NCBI GenBank assembly: GCA_964412235.1
Contig: CAYPNT010000003.1
Location: 1 to 64,000, forward strand
DNA length: 64,000 nt
DNA from: JAYZQT01 sp964412235
Lineage (GTDB): Bacteria > Pseudomonadota > Alphaproteobacteria > MPNO01 > UBA830
Reading direction: 5' to 3'
Positions 18,268 through 26,252 of the stretch are shown piece after piece. A model generated the notes under the pieces. That model was not told where the DNA came from. It worked only from the letters and a program-made list of their open reading frames with translations, and ran no database searches. Numbering within the stretch: the first letter of the stretch is position 1; each line of letters starts with the position of its first letter. The position numbers and the translations under genes are program-made.

Positions 18268-18279
18268 AGGTTTTCTCCT
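18265..18279 (-). promoter_or_regulatory. Shine-Dalgarno AGGAG and ATT initiation codon
   Basis: On the minus strand, AGGAG (18275-18279) is separated by seven bases from an ATT codon (18265-18267) in frame with the whole large-subunit gene. The AGGAG overlaps the TAG stop of the FMN reductase (18278-18280), so terminating ribosomes would sit on it. AUU is a rare but proven start codon (infC, pcnB), and IF3 discriminates against it, which would keep expression low or tie it to IF3 level (inference). Confidence 0.6.
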
Positions 18280-18835
18280 ATCGATTATTTAATGCCACCG
18301 CCGCGGAACAATAGTCTTCCACCATATCGTGTAACATTTTGTTAAGGCCTTCATCGACCAGGTTACCATCATCGTCAAACGCTTGCGGAGCCTGTGCCAA
18401 TGCAAACATTTTTGGATAGACCCACGTCCCGAGTGATTCAAACGAAATCCGCAGACTTGACAATCCGCGCACGCCACCGACTAACGATGGGGACGCGGAG
18501 CTTAGAAGAATGGATTTTCTGTCTAATGGAACTGGCTGTATCCGCGAGAGCCAATCAATTGCATTTTTAATCGTCGGTGCCGGCAACCAATTATATTCGG
18601 GTACACTTAAGATCATACCATCTGAATCGGTGATCCGTTTTGCTAGAGCCATGGCTCCTTCTGGTATTCCCGACGTCGTTTGGTCATCAAAATTATATAG
18701 TGGCATCTCAAATTCATTAAAGCGGGCAAAGTCCACTTCAGCTCCGATTTCCTCTGCTACCCTCGCCATTAATTGCGACAATTTCAAATTGATCGAGTCT
18801 GCACGGAGAGAAGCTGAATATACTAGAATTTTCAT
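18278..18835 (-). CDS. NAD(P)H-dependent FMN reductase
   Basis: A 185-residue flavodoxin-like protein. SASLRADSINLKLSQ near the N-terminus is the phosphate-binding loop and SVPEYNWLPAPTIKNAIDW near residue 77 is the flavin-contact motif of NADPH-dependent FMN/quinone reductases. It reduces FMN (or a quinone) with NAD(P)H in the cytoplasm. Its stop overlaps the ribosome-binding site of the molybdenum hydroxylase large subunit, so it is the first gene of that operon. It could be a redox partner or a supply of reduced flavin; nothing in the sequence decides. Confidence 0.88.
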   Translation of the reverse strand: MKILVYSASLRADSINLKLSQLMARVAEEIGAEVDFARFNEFEMPLYNFDDQTTSGIPEGAMALAKRITDSDGMILSVPEYNWLPAPTIKNAIDWLSRIQPVPLDRKSILLSSASPSLVGGVRGLSSLRISFESLGTWVYPKMFALAQAPQAFDDDGNLVDEGLNKMLHDMVEDYCSAAVALNNR

Positions 18836-18899
18836 ATTTATAGTCCCTAATCAGGCGTTCAGTCGCGGAACATAGCTCTCAAAGTTACGTCCGTCCAAT

Positions 18900-18929
18900 T
18901 TGATTTGAATTATTACGGAATGGTAGAAT
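18900..18929 (+). promoter_or_regulatory. Candidate sigma-70 promoter for the GNAT gene
   Basis: TTGATT (18900-18905) and TAGAAT (18924-18929) are spaced 18 nt apart, four and five of six matches to the consensus. A start near 18936 gives a leader of about 37 nt before the ATG at 18973. Visual match only. Confidence 0.35.
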
Positions 18930-18972
18930 CACAGATAGTTTTTTTATTTCGTTGGTTAATAGTAAGCAAATA

Positions 18973-19434
18973 ATGACGGCCCCACTAAATATTACTGCGG
19001 TAAATACGGATGCGGAGATTAAGGCCTGTTTGTCGATACGCCGAAAGGTGTTTTGTATAGAACAGAACGTTAACCCCGAGATAGAATTTGATGGTTTAGA
19101 CAGCCAGTGTCGCCATTATCTCGTGCTACGGCACGGGACGCCCGTCGGGACAGCAAGGGCGAGAATTATTACTGATCGAGTCGTAAAATTTGAACGAGTA
19201 GCGGTTCTTAAGAAATGCCGCAGGTCATACATAGGGCAAGCCCTCATGCAATTTGTTATGGCCGATGCGACCAAGTCGGGTGCGGAGGTAGCAACCCTTC
19301 ACGCCCAAACATATGCTGCACCATTTTATCATAAGCTTGGCTTTGTCGTGGAAGGGGATGAATTTGAAGAAGCAGGGATCCCACACGTTAAAATGGTTTG
19401 CCTTTTAAATGGGACCACACACATATATACGTAA
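18973..19434 (+). CDS. GNAT-family N-acetyltransferase
   Basis: A 153-residue single-domain acetyltransferase. SIRRKVFCIEQNV near residue 20 and a Pro-Val-Gly-Thr-Ala-Arg-Ala-Arg strand are typical, and the acetyl-CoA-binding loop is KKCRRSYIGQALMQFV, a variant of the Q/RxxGxG/A motif. FYHKLGFVVEGDEFEEAGIPHVKM is the common GNAT C-terminus of the ElaA/YjcF-like group. It transfers an acyl group to an amine of unknown identity. ATG 18973 is preferred over an in-frame TTG at 18952, which would add seven unrelated residues. The FAD monooxygenase starts 57 nt downstream on the same strand. Confidence 0.87.
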   Translation: MTAPLNITAVNTDAEIKACLSIRRKVFCIEQNVNPEIEFDGLDSQCRHYLVLRHGTPVGTARARIITDRVVKFERVAVLKKCRRSYIGQALMQFVMADATKSGAEVATLHAQTYAAPFYHKLGFVVEGDEFEEAGIPHVKMVCLLNGTTHIYT

Positions 19435-19491
19435 CTCAAACGGTGTTCCTAATATGATAAAATACAATACTTTTGACCTTTGGAAGTCGTC

Positions 19492-20673
19492 ATGGACCGA
19501 AAAATTCTGATTGCTGGAGCCGGTCTCGGAGGCCTAGCCGCCGCCGGATGCCTTCTAAAAGCAGGCTTTGATGTGGAAATATACGAACAAGCACCTGAAC
19601 TAGGCGAAGTAGGTGCCGGCATACAAATGAGTGCGAATGCTATGCACGTACTTAATAACCTCGGAATTGGTGAGCAAATATCAGCGAAATCTGTTCGTCC
19701 CGAGGCATATGTATTTAGGTTACACGATACAGGCGAGGAAATTGACCGCTTTGCGCTGTCTGACGATCATTTTCGTTTACACAAGGCCCCATACAATCAA
19801 GCGCACCGAGCAGACTTGCACGAACTTTTGGCTAAGAAAGTCCAAAGTTTGAAATCAAACGTGGTACATTTGAACAAACGTGTGGTTGGCTTCACAGAAA
19901 CTGCCAAGAACATAATCTTGCAGTTTGACGATGGCACACGCGCGGAGGGTGATCTTCTTGTTGGTGCTGACGGTGTCAAATCTGTAATCCGCAATCAGAT
20001 TTCGGGTGCTGTGCCCGCTACCTACACGGGTGATTCCGCGTGGCGCATAACAGTGCCTCGTGAAAAACTCCCCCCAAACTTCATGGATGAAGTGATGTCA
20101 GTATGGATGGGTCCTGGAAAACATGCTGTATCCTATTGGCTGAGAAATGGGGAACTTTTAAATTTTGTGGGAGCCGTGGAGACACCCACACCCTCTGAAG
20201 AATCTTGGACAGCAAAATTTCCATGGGAGGAATTAAAGGCAGACTTTGAGGGGTGGCACCCCGACATCCAAACCGTGATAGACCTTGTAGATAAGGATGA
20301 GTGCTTTCGTTGGGCAATGTATAAGAGACCAGTTGTAAAGAACTGGAGTACAGACCGCGCAACAATTTTGGGTGACGCCGCCCACGCCACATTGCCGTAC
20401 CTTGCCCAGGGTGCAGCAATGGCCATTGAAGACGGAGCAGTCCTATCACGTGCATTACTTCAGTGTGGCGACCTAAAAGACGCCTTGGACCTTTACCAAC
20501 GCAACAGAGTAGAACGCACGGCCCGTGTAGTTGATGCTTCGGATGCTAATCGAAAACTATTTCATTTAGATAGCGTCGAACAAATTCGTCACCACTTCGC
20601 TACACGTGACGAAGGGGCAAACCGAAACGAATGGCTTTATTCCTATAACCCTCTAACAGTGGAATTATCGTAA
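19492..20673 (+). CDS. FAD-dependent aromatic monooxygenase (salicylate hydroxylase type)
   Basis: A 393-residue group A flavoprotein monooxygenase. All three motifs are present: GAGLGGLAAAGCL for the FAD dinucleotide fold (residue 8 on), LLVGADGVKSVIR (the DG motif) in the middle, and ILGDAAHATLPYLAQGAAMAIEDG (GD motif) in the C-terminal half. It should use NAD(P)H and oxygen to hydroxylate an aromatic acid; salicylate 1-hydroxylase and 3-hydroxybenzoate 6-hydroxylase are the nearest named types. The ATG at 19492 has GGAAG about seven bases upstream; an in-frame TTG at 19480 is less likely. It is followed by 458 nt without a gene. Confidence 0.9.
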   Translation: MDRKILIAGAGLGGLAAAGCLLKAGFDVEIYEQAPELGEVGAGIQMSANAMHVLNNLGIGEQISAKSVRPEAYVFRLHDTGEEIDRFALSDDHFRLHKAPYNQAHRADLHELLAKKVQSLKSNVVHLNKRVVGFTETAKNIILQFDDGTRAEGDLLVGADGVKSVIRNQISGAVPATYTGDSAWRITVPREKLPPNFMDEVMSVWMGPGKHAVSYWLRNGELLNFVGAVETPTPSEESWTAKFPWEELKADFEGWHPDIQTVIDLVDKDECFRWAMYKRPVVKNWSTDRATILGDAAHATLPYLAQGAAMAIEDGAVLSRALLQCGDLKDALDLYQRNRVERTARVVDASDANRKLFHLDSVEQIRHHFATRDEGANRNEWLYSYNPLTVELS

Positions 20674-21131
20674 CCCCCTATGCTCCCCAAAATACCCACG
20701 CAAACCCAACCACATTGCAACATATAAAACCACTCCACGAAAACAGCGGTGATAGTGGTTGACGGCAGCGTCTAAAAACCAGCTATCTTGTAATCTTTCA
20801 ATATCAATAGCTCCCAAAGGACCATAAGGATTAGAGGACTAAAGTTATCCAGGTTGTTAACAAGGCACCATTATTCCAGCTATACGCCGCACCTCAGGGT
20901 CGGGGAGAGAACATTACATTTTTAAAGGCGCGCCAGGACCATTGTGTACCGATGTCTTGCTTTTCTTCAACTAAGATCCCACGCACCCTCACGACCTAAC
21001 CCACGGAACTCTGCAACTCAGAAGGCTAATATTGACCCAGGAATACGGCCCATGGGGCGCTGAGCAAAAACCCACTCCGTGATTTGTTTTGGATTCACGG
21101 GACAACTTTACGACCAGACTTTGCCAAATTT
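20674..21131. other. 458-nt gap with no recognised gene
   Basis: This stretch between the convergent FAD monooxygenase and pirin genes has stop codons in every frame and no Shine-Dalgarno-led small frame I would defend. The only structure seen is an imperfect inverted repeat (AACCACT at 20728-20734 and AGTGGTT at 20754-20760) without a T tract. It may be decayed coding sequence or simply spacer. Confidence 0.5.
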
Positions 21132-21986
21132 TTAAGGGGCTACAAATGTTCCAGCATTATAATCAGAAACCGCCTGTAATAACTCTTCTTGCGTATTCAT
21201 TACGAATGGTCCGTATTTAGCGACCGGCTCACCAATGGGTTCACCCTCGCAATACAATATCCTTGCACCATCTTTCCCCGCCTCACACTTGAACGCGCCA
21301 TCGCCGTCAAATACCACAGTCGCAGGAGGGTATACTTCGCGCTGCTCGCTCCCGTACTCTGTAAATTTAACCATTCCTTCGTAGACACAAACAAACAAAT
21401 CATTGGAACCCTCTGTATCAACCATCCACCCTTTGCCGGGTTTCAGCCGAACATCCATCAATCGAATATGGGTTTGTGGTATAGCGGGTCCATTTTGTCC
21501 CAAATAATTTCCCGCTATTATACGTGCTTCCCCTCCATTGAAACGGGCTAACGGTATCCGATCTCGAGAAATATCTTGGTAATTGGGAGACATCATTTTT
21601 TTGGACGCAGGCAGGTTTATCCATAACTGAAAACCCCGCAACCGGCCGTCAATCATCTCGGGAACTTCTGAGTGAATGATACCTCGACCAGCGGTCATCC
21701 ACTGTACGTCTCCTGCTCTCAGGATACCATCGTTTCCTACCGAATCCCTGTGCCGCATCAAGCCTTCGAGCATAATTGTTACGGTTTCGAATCCGCGATG
21801 GGGATGGTCTGGAAAGCCCGCGATATATGCATTTGGATCATCGCTATCGATCTGATCAAGCATCAGAAACGGATCTACAGTGTCAAGTGCCGGCATGCCC
21901 ACCATACGTGTCAGCTCCACCCCAGCACCATCACTCGTCGGCATCCCGGGATATACCGCGCCAACCTCTCTCACTCGTAACGCCAC
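21132..21986 (-). CDS. Pirin-family bicupin protein
   Basis: A 284-residue pirin. The N-terminal cupin carries the metal-binding pattern FPDHPHRGFETVTIM and, about 45 residues later, GRGIIHSE, which together supply the His/Glu iron ligands. The C-terminal cupin is also recognisable (NDLFVCVYEG and similar strands). Bacterial pirins include quercetin 2,3-dioxygenases and redox-linked regulators; the sequence does not say which this is. The start is GTG at 21986, six bases after GGGGA. It is a single minus-strand gene with about 60-195 nt of upstream spacer after the GST region. Confidence 0.9.
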   Translation of the reverse strand: MALRVREVGAVYPGMPTSDGAGVELTRMVGMPALDTVDPFLMLDQIDSDDPNAYIAGFPDHPHRGFETVTIMLEGLMRHRDSVGNDGILRAGDVQWMTAGRGIIHSEVPEMIDGRLRGFQLWINLPASKKMMSPNYQDISRDRIPLARFNGGEARIIAGNYLGQNGPAIPQTHIRLMDVRLKPGKGWMVDTEGSNDLFVCVYEGMVKFTEYGSEQREVYPPATVVFDGDGAFKCEAGKDGARILYCEGEPIGEPVAKYGPFVMNTQEELLQAVSDYNAGTFVAP

Positions 21987-22046
21987 TCCGCATCCCCAAC
22001 ATTTATCTTTAGTATCGTTTGCGCCATCTGTTCTTTAATCCAAAAT

Positions 22047-22181
22047 TTATTCAGAGAGTATAGCCTCTACTCGAGACCATTGACGTGCACCTTGTTCTGC
22101 CATTTGCGAACGGTACGTATGATATGGATAGGCCCCAAAAGCATTAGAGAAATTCTTTCTGGCGCAAACCGCTTTCATCCA
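22047..22181 (-). pseudogene. In-frame C-terminal remnant of the GST beyond a UAA codon
   Basis: After the TAA at 22182-22184 the same frame stays open for 44 more codons and ends at TAA 22047-22049. The residues (WMKAVCARKNFSNAFGAYP ... WSRVEAILSE) look exactly like the conserved C-terminal end of glutathione S-transferases, where the position of the stop normally holds an Asp before Trp. So the stop splits a formerly continuous gene of about 264 codons. Either a recent nonsense mutation, a sequencing error, or stop-codon readthrough. Confidence 0.6.
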
Positions 22182-22841
22182 TTATGTAACGCGGACACGC
22201 GCTCCTTCCCACATGGGGTGCAATTGAAGCTCAGCGATACGGTTAATATATGAAGTAAGGGCAATATCAGCGAGAGTATACTTGTCGCCTGCTAGCCATT
22301 TTTCTTCGGAGAGAGCCGTCTCCATATCTGATAATATTTTATCAACGTTCCAAATTGCCTGAACAAATAAATCTGATGAAGTCCCTTTCTCAACCATTTC
22401 GCGTCGCCAAGCACGTCTTGAAAGGTCCGGTGTCGCAGCCAGCATAGTTTTGATTTCATGGTTTGATTTCTCAAGCCATTGCAACCGGAACGCAATTGCA
22501 TTGGTAATAGTGGCACAAGCGCGGTGCAATCCATCATCGGGGCGTCGTGTCCAGGTTCTCATGTACGCGCGTTCCGCGGCATTAGATGGAATGAGAGACG
22601 GCTCCGGAAAAACTTCGTCAAGATACTCACAGATTATTGAGGATTCTATTATGGTCTTACCATTGTGAACCAGGGTCGGCACATAACCATTTGGGTTCAA
22701 TTTAAGGTATTCAGACGTCTGCTGCTCTCTCTCGCGAAGATCGATATGATGCTCAATTACATCTAAACCCTTCTCAGCAATAACGAGACGGCCCTTTTGG
22801 GCGCAAATAGACCAATTCGTATGATACAGCTCAATTGCCAT
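22182..22841 (-). CDS. Glutathione S-transferase, truncated by an in-frame stop
   Basis: A 219-residue GST. The N-terminal thioredoxin-fold domain shows YHTNWSICAQKGRLVIAEKGL, with GYVPTLVHNGKTIIESSIICEYLDE for the cis-Pro and the glutathione gamma-glutamyl contact (ESS). The helical domain follows with WLAGDKYTLADIALTSYINRI. The protein then ends at VRVT and TAA, about 44 residues short of its family; the missing end is encoded in frame just behind. The ATG at 22841 overlaps the stop of the NmrA gene by one base (TAATG), so the two are coupled. GST fold members conjugate glutathione to electrophiles or act in ring cleavage and dehalogenation; the substrate is unknown. Confidence 0.88.
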   Translation of the reverse strand: MAIELYHTNWSICAQKGRLVIAEKGLDVIEHHIDLREREQQTSEYLKLNPNGYVPTLVHNGKTIIESSIICEYLDEVFPEPSLIPSNAAERAYMRTWTRRPDDGLHRACATITNAIAFRLQWLEKSNHEIKTMLAATPDLSRRAWRREMVEKGTSSDLFVQAIWNVDKILSDMETALSEEKWLAGDKYTLADIALTSYINRIAELQLHPMWEGARVRVT

Positions 22842-23692
22842 TAAAGGCTTGCAACTTTTTCTACAAATTTCCTGAAGTCCGCTGGGGGACGTCCAAGTAT
22901 CCACTCCAAAATACGCGTACTGCCAATCAAACCATGTTCATCGTAGTGCGCAAACATCTTTCTCATACAATTTTGGCCGTATTCGTCAACACCTACGCGC
23001 GCGGCGTGTTCAACGGCGTCCCTGGTTGAGATCGTCTCGGCTTTTATTGGTTGCCCCAAAACTTCGGTAAGTACTGCAGCCTTTTGTTGTACTGTCACGA
23101 TAGGCCCACAAAGTTCAAAAATCCCAAACTCGTATCGACGGTCTTGCAGCACGTTAACCGCGGCTTCAGCCACCTCATCAAGATCGACGAGGCTCATTGA
23201 GACATCAATTTTATAGGGCATCGCGTGAATGCCTGTTTTTATCATTTTTTCCCAGCCGGGAACCATGTTTTGGTAGTAGGACCCTACCTGAAAAATAGTG
23301 TACGGAATACCTGATTCGACGATCGCTTCCTCAACAAAAAGGCGGTTCCAATGATGTTCGAGCTCCTGGACTTGGGTATGCAAGACCGAGTGAAAGATAA
23401 GTCGGTCCACATTGAGTGAACACGCCGCATCAATAACGTTCGCGCCAAACTGCTTTTCATGTTTGTTCATGTTTGGACAAATAAAATAAACCGCATCACA
23501 CCCCTGCATCGCGCCAAGTACATCGCTCGAATTAATCATATCCCCAAAACAAACTTCCTTGGCTCCACATTCTGTCAATTTTGAGGTATCGGTTTTTCCG
23601 CGTATCATCGCCCGAACAGGAAAGCCCGCTTGAGAAAAAGCCTTAACGATAGCTTGTCCGGTCTTACCACCAGCTGACGTCACAAGTAACAT
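22841..23692 (-). CDS. NmrA-like NAD(P)-binding protein
   Basis: A 283-residue atypical short-chain-dehydrogenase-fold protein with a glycine-rich dinucleotide loop at the very start (LLVTSAGGKTGQAIV). It keeps the NmrA-type layout (RAMIRG after strand 2, HSVLHTQVQELEHHWNR in place of the catalytic Tyr-Lys region). Members are NAD(P)H-sensing regulators or reductases such as quinone and azo reductases. AGG lies about nine bases before the ATG. It is the first gene of a two-gene minus operon with the GST. Confidence 0.85.
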   Translation of the reverse strand: MLLVTSAGGKTGQAIVKAFSQAGFPVRAMIRGKTDTSKLTECGAKEVCFGDMINSSDVLGAMQGCDAVYFICPNMNKHEKQFGANVIDAACSLNVDRLIFHSVLHTQVQELEHHWNRLFVEEAIVESGIPYTIFQVGSYYQNMVPGWEKMIKTGIHAMPYKIDVSMSLVDLDEVAEAAVNVLQDRRYEFGIFELCGPIVTVQQKAAVLTEVLGQPIKAETISTRDAVEHAARVGVDEYGQNCMRKMFAHYDEHGLIGSTRILEWILGRPPADFRKFVEKVASL

Positions 23693-23806
23693 GTTTCTTA
23701 CCTAAATGTATCCGCAATCTAATTGATTTGTGCGAGAATACTCCATGCGAAAGCTCGCGACCATCATCTGATTATTTAATGTGCCAACAATTACGAGGAA
23801 GTTGAG

Positions 23807-24163
23807 ATGTCAAAAATACAAAGAGCGGACCCAGGCCCACGAATGAGCAAGGCCGTGCGTTATGAAAATACTATATTTACGATGGGGCATGTCGCGCGCG
23901 ACCGATCGGGCGATATTCAAACCCAAACTGCAGATGTATTGGAACGACTGGAAGCAACACTTGCCGACATGGGTTCAGAAAAATCAAAACTTTTGACTGT
24001 AACTATTTATATCTCCGATATGCAGAATTTTAGAGCTATGAATGAGGTGTGGGATAGCTGGGTAGATGGGCCAAATGCACCGGCCCGGACTACCGTAGAA
24101 GCAGCTCTAGCAACCCCGGAACTTTTGATAGAAATGACTGCGACTGCTGCAGCCGACAGCTGA
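23807..24163 (+). CDS. RidA/YjgF-family protein
   Basis: A 118-residue RidA-fold protein. FTMGHVARDRSGDIQTQTADVLERLEATL and the closing PARTTVEAALATPELLIEM are the standard motifs; the Arg in PARTTVEA is the residue that binds the carboxylate in deaminating members. Family members hydrolyse reactive enamines/imines and protect PLP enzymes. GAGGAAG precedes the ATG. Its TGA (24161-24163) directly abuts the stop of the convergent msrB gene, with no base between. Confidence 0.9.
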   Translation: MSKIQRADPGPRMSKAVRYENTIFTMGHVARDRSGDIQTQTADVLERLEATLADMGSEKSKLLTVTIYISDMQNFRAMNEVWDSWVDGPNAPARTTVEAALATPELLIEMTATAAADS

Positions 24164-24565
24164 CTAATCTTCGTTGTGATGAAGCTTAAGCGACACTGAG
24201 TTCATGCAGTATCTATCGCCAGTAGGGGCGGGCCCGTCAGGAAAGACGTGACCAAGATGCGCCTCACATTTAGCACAATGCACTTCAATGCGGCTCATTA
24301 GCATTGATGAGTCGGTCTGGGTCTCTACAGCGTTTCCATTTAGCGGTTGGAAGAAACTTGGCCACCCGGTTCCCGAGTCAAATTTATGCTGCGCATCAAA
24401 AAGCGGATGACCACAACAAATACATTTATAGATCCCCGCCTCCTTGCAATCATTATACTCCCCCGAAAATGCCCGCTCCGTGCCATGTTGTCGGGTGACG
24501 TAGAATTGTTCATCGGACAACTGAGCACGCCATTCGTCTTCGGTCTTGCTAATTTTTTCAACCAT
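24164..24565 (-). CDS. msrB: Peptide-methionine (R)-S-oxide reductase
   Basis: A 133-residue MsrB. The zinc site is visible as two Cys pairs (CICC around residue 48 and CAKC around residue 97), FDSGTGWPSFFQP is the substrate-pocket signature, and RYCMNSVSL holds the catalytic Cys. It reduces methionine-R-sulfoxide in proteins with thioredoxin. It is seven bases downstream of the diiron-type metallo-beta-lactamase protein and probably in one operon with it and the class II aldolase, which suggests an oxidative-stress link (inference). Confidence 0.95.
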   Translation of the reverse strand: MVEKISKTEDEWRAQLSDEQFYVTRQHGTERAFSGEYNDCKEAGIYKCICCGHPLFDAQHKFDSGTGWPSFFQPLNGNAVETQTDSSMLMSRIEVHCAKCEAHLGHVFPDGPAPTGDRYCMNSVSLKLHHNED

Positions 24566-24572
24566 ACAATAC

Positions 24573-25307
24573 TTAATTTCCTGTTTTTTCCTTTAAATTT
24601 TCAAGGACCTTTCCAAAGTCGCGGAGCGCCTGCCCAGCATCACCAGAATAGCTGGATCCATGCATGCACGCGAGCGTGGCCGGCTGAAGATCCGCTAGTG
24701 AATTTAGAATACCCAGAGTGTCATCTGTGAAGGGAACAGAACCGGACATGGGCCCGTCCGCTTGTCGCGTGTTATAATCTTCTGACCTTCCCACGATATC
24801 TCCGTCAAACAGTGGTTCAACATCACCCCCTTGGCCAAGTAAATCTGAACAAAATAGTGTCTCTGTATTTTCCTCAAATAACAGGCTCGCATCCCAGCCG
24901 TGCGGCACATGTTTAGTCTCAATAACACGGAAACGGTGGGTTCCCGTATCGATCTTTTCGTTCGCTTCTAAAACACGTGGAGGCCGATCAGCGAAGTCAC
25001 CGACACTCGTCCTTGCTCCCACAAAACTGCAGACAGGCTCCGCTTGCGGAGCCAATTCGAGCCAGTCATTTAAGGAGCCGCACTCATCCGACTCAAAGTG
25101 GCTGAACCCTATCCACCGTATCGTTGTGGCATCAATGAGTGTGCTAACACCCTGCGCCACATCCTTAAAAAACCCTCTCAGATTAGTGTGATAGAGCAGC
25201 GGCTCCTCGTCTCGGACCAAGAAAGAGGAAAACTGAAAGTTAGCGGGCTCATGGTAACATGCGATCCGGAAAACATCCGGCGCAATTTCGTCAACGGTGG
25301 CGGCCAT
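24573..25307 (-). CDS. Metallo-beta-lactamase-fold protein with flavodiiron-type ligand set
   Basis: A 244-residue single-domain MBL-fold protein. In place of the HxHxDH of zinc hydrolases it has H70-x-E72-x-D74 (SHFESDE), then H136 (PHGWD), D155 (FCSDLL) and H216 (CMHGSSY). Intervals of 62, 19 and 61 residues match the diiron ligands of flavodiiron O2/NO reductases (H79, E81, D83, H146, D165, H226 in the Desulfovibrio gigas enzyme) almost exactly. The flavodoxin domain that normally follows is absent, so electrons must come from another protein if it is a reductase. It starts three bases after the class II aldolase stop and leads into msrB. Oxygen or NO sensing or reduction is inferred. Confidence 0.85.
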   Translation of the reverse strand: MAATVDEIAPDVFRIACYHEPANFQFSSFLVRDEEPLLYHTNLRGFFKDVAQGVSTLIDATTIRWIGFSHFESDECGSLNDWLELAPQAEPVCSFVGARTSVGDFADRPPRVLEANEKIDTGTHRFRVIETKHVPHGWDASLLFEENTETLFCSDLLGQGGDVEPLFDGDIVGRSEDYNTRQADGPMSGSVPFTDDTLGILNSLADLQPATLACMHGSSYSGDAGQALRDFGKVLENLKEKTGN

Positions 25308-25310
25308 GCG

Positions 25311-26099
25311 CTAGTACTTATATTCGGTTGTGACTTCGTCAAGCTGGCGGATCAAGGACGGCCATTCACGCTCTCCGCAACCTGCTGCCTCATACTGCTT
25401 GGCCGTATGTTCGCAAACCTCTTGGGAGGGATATATAATCTTTTGGCCAGTGGCAGCGGCGGCAGAAAGCAGCGTCAATTGTGCTTGGCACACCTTTTCC
25501 AGGAAATACATTTGAACCCAGGCATCGGCAATGGTATGCCCCGTCGTTAGTAGACCGTGATTACGCAATATCATCACTTTATTGTCACTTAGGTCGGAAA
25601 CCAAAGTCTCGCGCTCAGAGAGATCGAGTGCGATCCCTTCAAAATCGTGATAGGCCGTATGCCCGTAAAACTGCATCGCGTCCTGATTTGTGTACATCAG
25701 CCCTTCTTCAAGCGAAGAGACCGCCATGCCAGCTTCGGTGTGCGTGTGAATGACACACATTGCGTCTTCACGGGCGCCGTGAATAGCACTGTGTATTGTG
25801 TACCCTGCGTCGTTAATCTGGTACGGTGTATCATCCAAAATATTACCTTCCAAGTCGATTTTAACCAGGTTCGACGCAGTGACTTCTCTCCATCCCAACC
25901 CGAACGGGTTGAGAAGAAAATGATGTTCCGGGCCAGGAATACGGGCGGAAATATGGTTATAGATTAATGTTGTAGTCCACCCGTAGAGGTCGGCTAGGCG
26001 ATAAGCTGCAGCAAGGTCTACTCGAACCTGCCACTCTTCCTCGCTCACCTGGTCTCGCATCGACTGGCCGGTAATGTGTTGCACGGCAGTAGCATTCAT
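25311..26099 (-). CDS. Class II aldolase/adducin-family protein
   Basis: A 262-residue protein with the zinc-binding His pair HTHTEAG (about residue 118) and a third His in RNHGLLTTG (about residue 181), plus NHISARIPG and NPFGLGW near the N-terminus. The fold includes L-fuculose-phosphate and ribulose-phosphate aldolases and epimerases, but many such stand-alone proteins in catabolic clusters act as aldolases or decarboxylases on other hydroxy-oxo acids. It is the first gene of the operon with the diiron MBL protein and msrB; the 153 nt upstream is shared with the divergent Rieske operon. Confidence 0.9.
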   Translation of the reverse strand: MNATAVQHITGQSMRDQVSEEEWQVRVDLAAAYRLADLYGWTTTLIYNHISARIPGPEHHFLLNPFGLGWREVTASNLVKIDLEGNILDDTPYQINDAGYTIHSAIHGAREDAMCVIHTHTEAGMAVSSLEEGLMYTNQDAMQFYGHTAYHDFEGIALDLSERETLVSDLSDNKVMILRNHGLLTTGHTIADAWVQMYFLEKVCQAQLTLLSAAAATGQKIIYPSQEVCEHTAKQYEAAGCGEREWPSLIRQLDEVTTEYKY

Positions 26100-26198
26100 G
26101 GGATTTCTCCGATTAATTGCAAAGCCACTCTAGCACAGACACGTTTACTTACGCACGAGCTTATTGGCAGTTTTCTACTCAGCGTCTAAATACTGCTG

Positions 26199-26204
26199 TA
26201 TAAT
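26199..26204 (+). promoter_or_regulatory. Perfect -10 box before the Rieske operon
   Basis: TATAAT occurs at 26199-26204, preceded by CTG, with no good -35 box at 17 nt (TACTCA). This suggests a positively regulated promoter with a start near 26211 and a leader of about 42 nt. It would drive the long plus-strand run 26253-37565. Confidence 0.45.
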
Positions 26205-26252
26205 GTTAAGTGCGACGACTTCAACGTTGCAGGGAAATATTTAGGTTAAGAA

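Noticed and set aside
20728..20760. Inverted repeat as terminator after the FAD monooxygenase
   Set aside because: Seven-bp arms with a 19-nt loop and no T tract on either strand.
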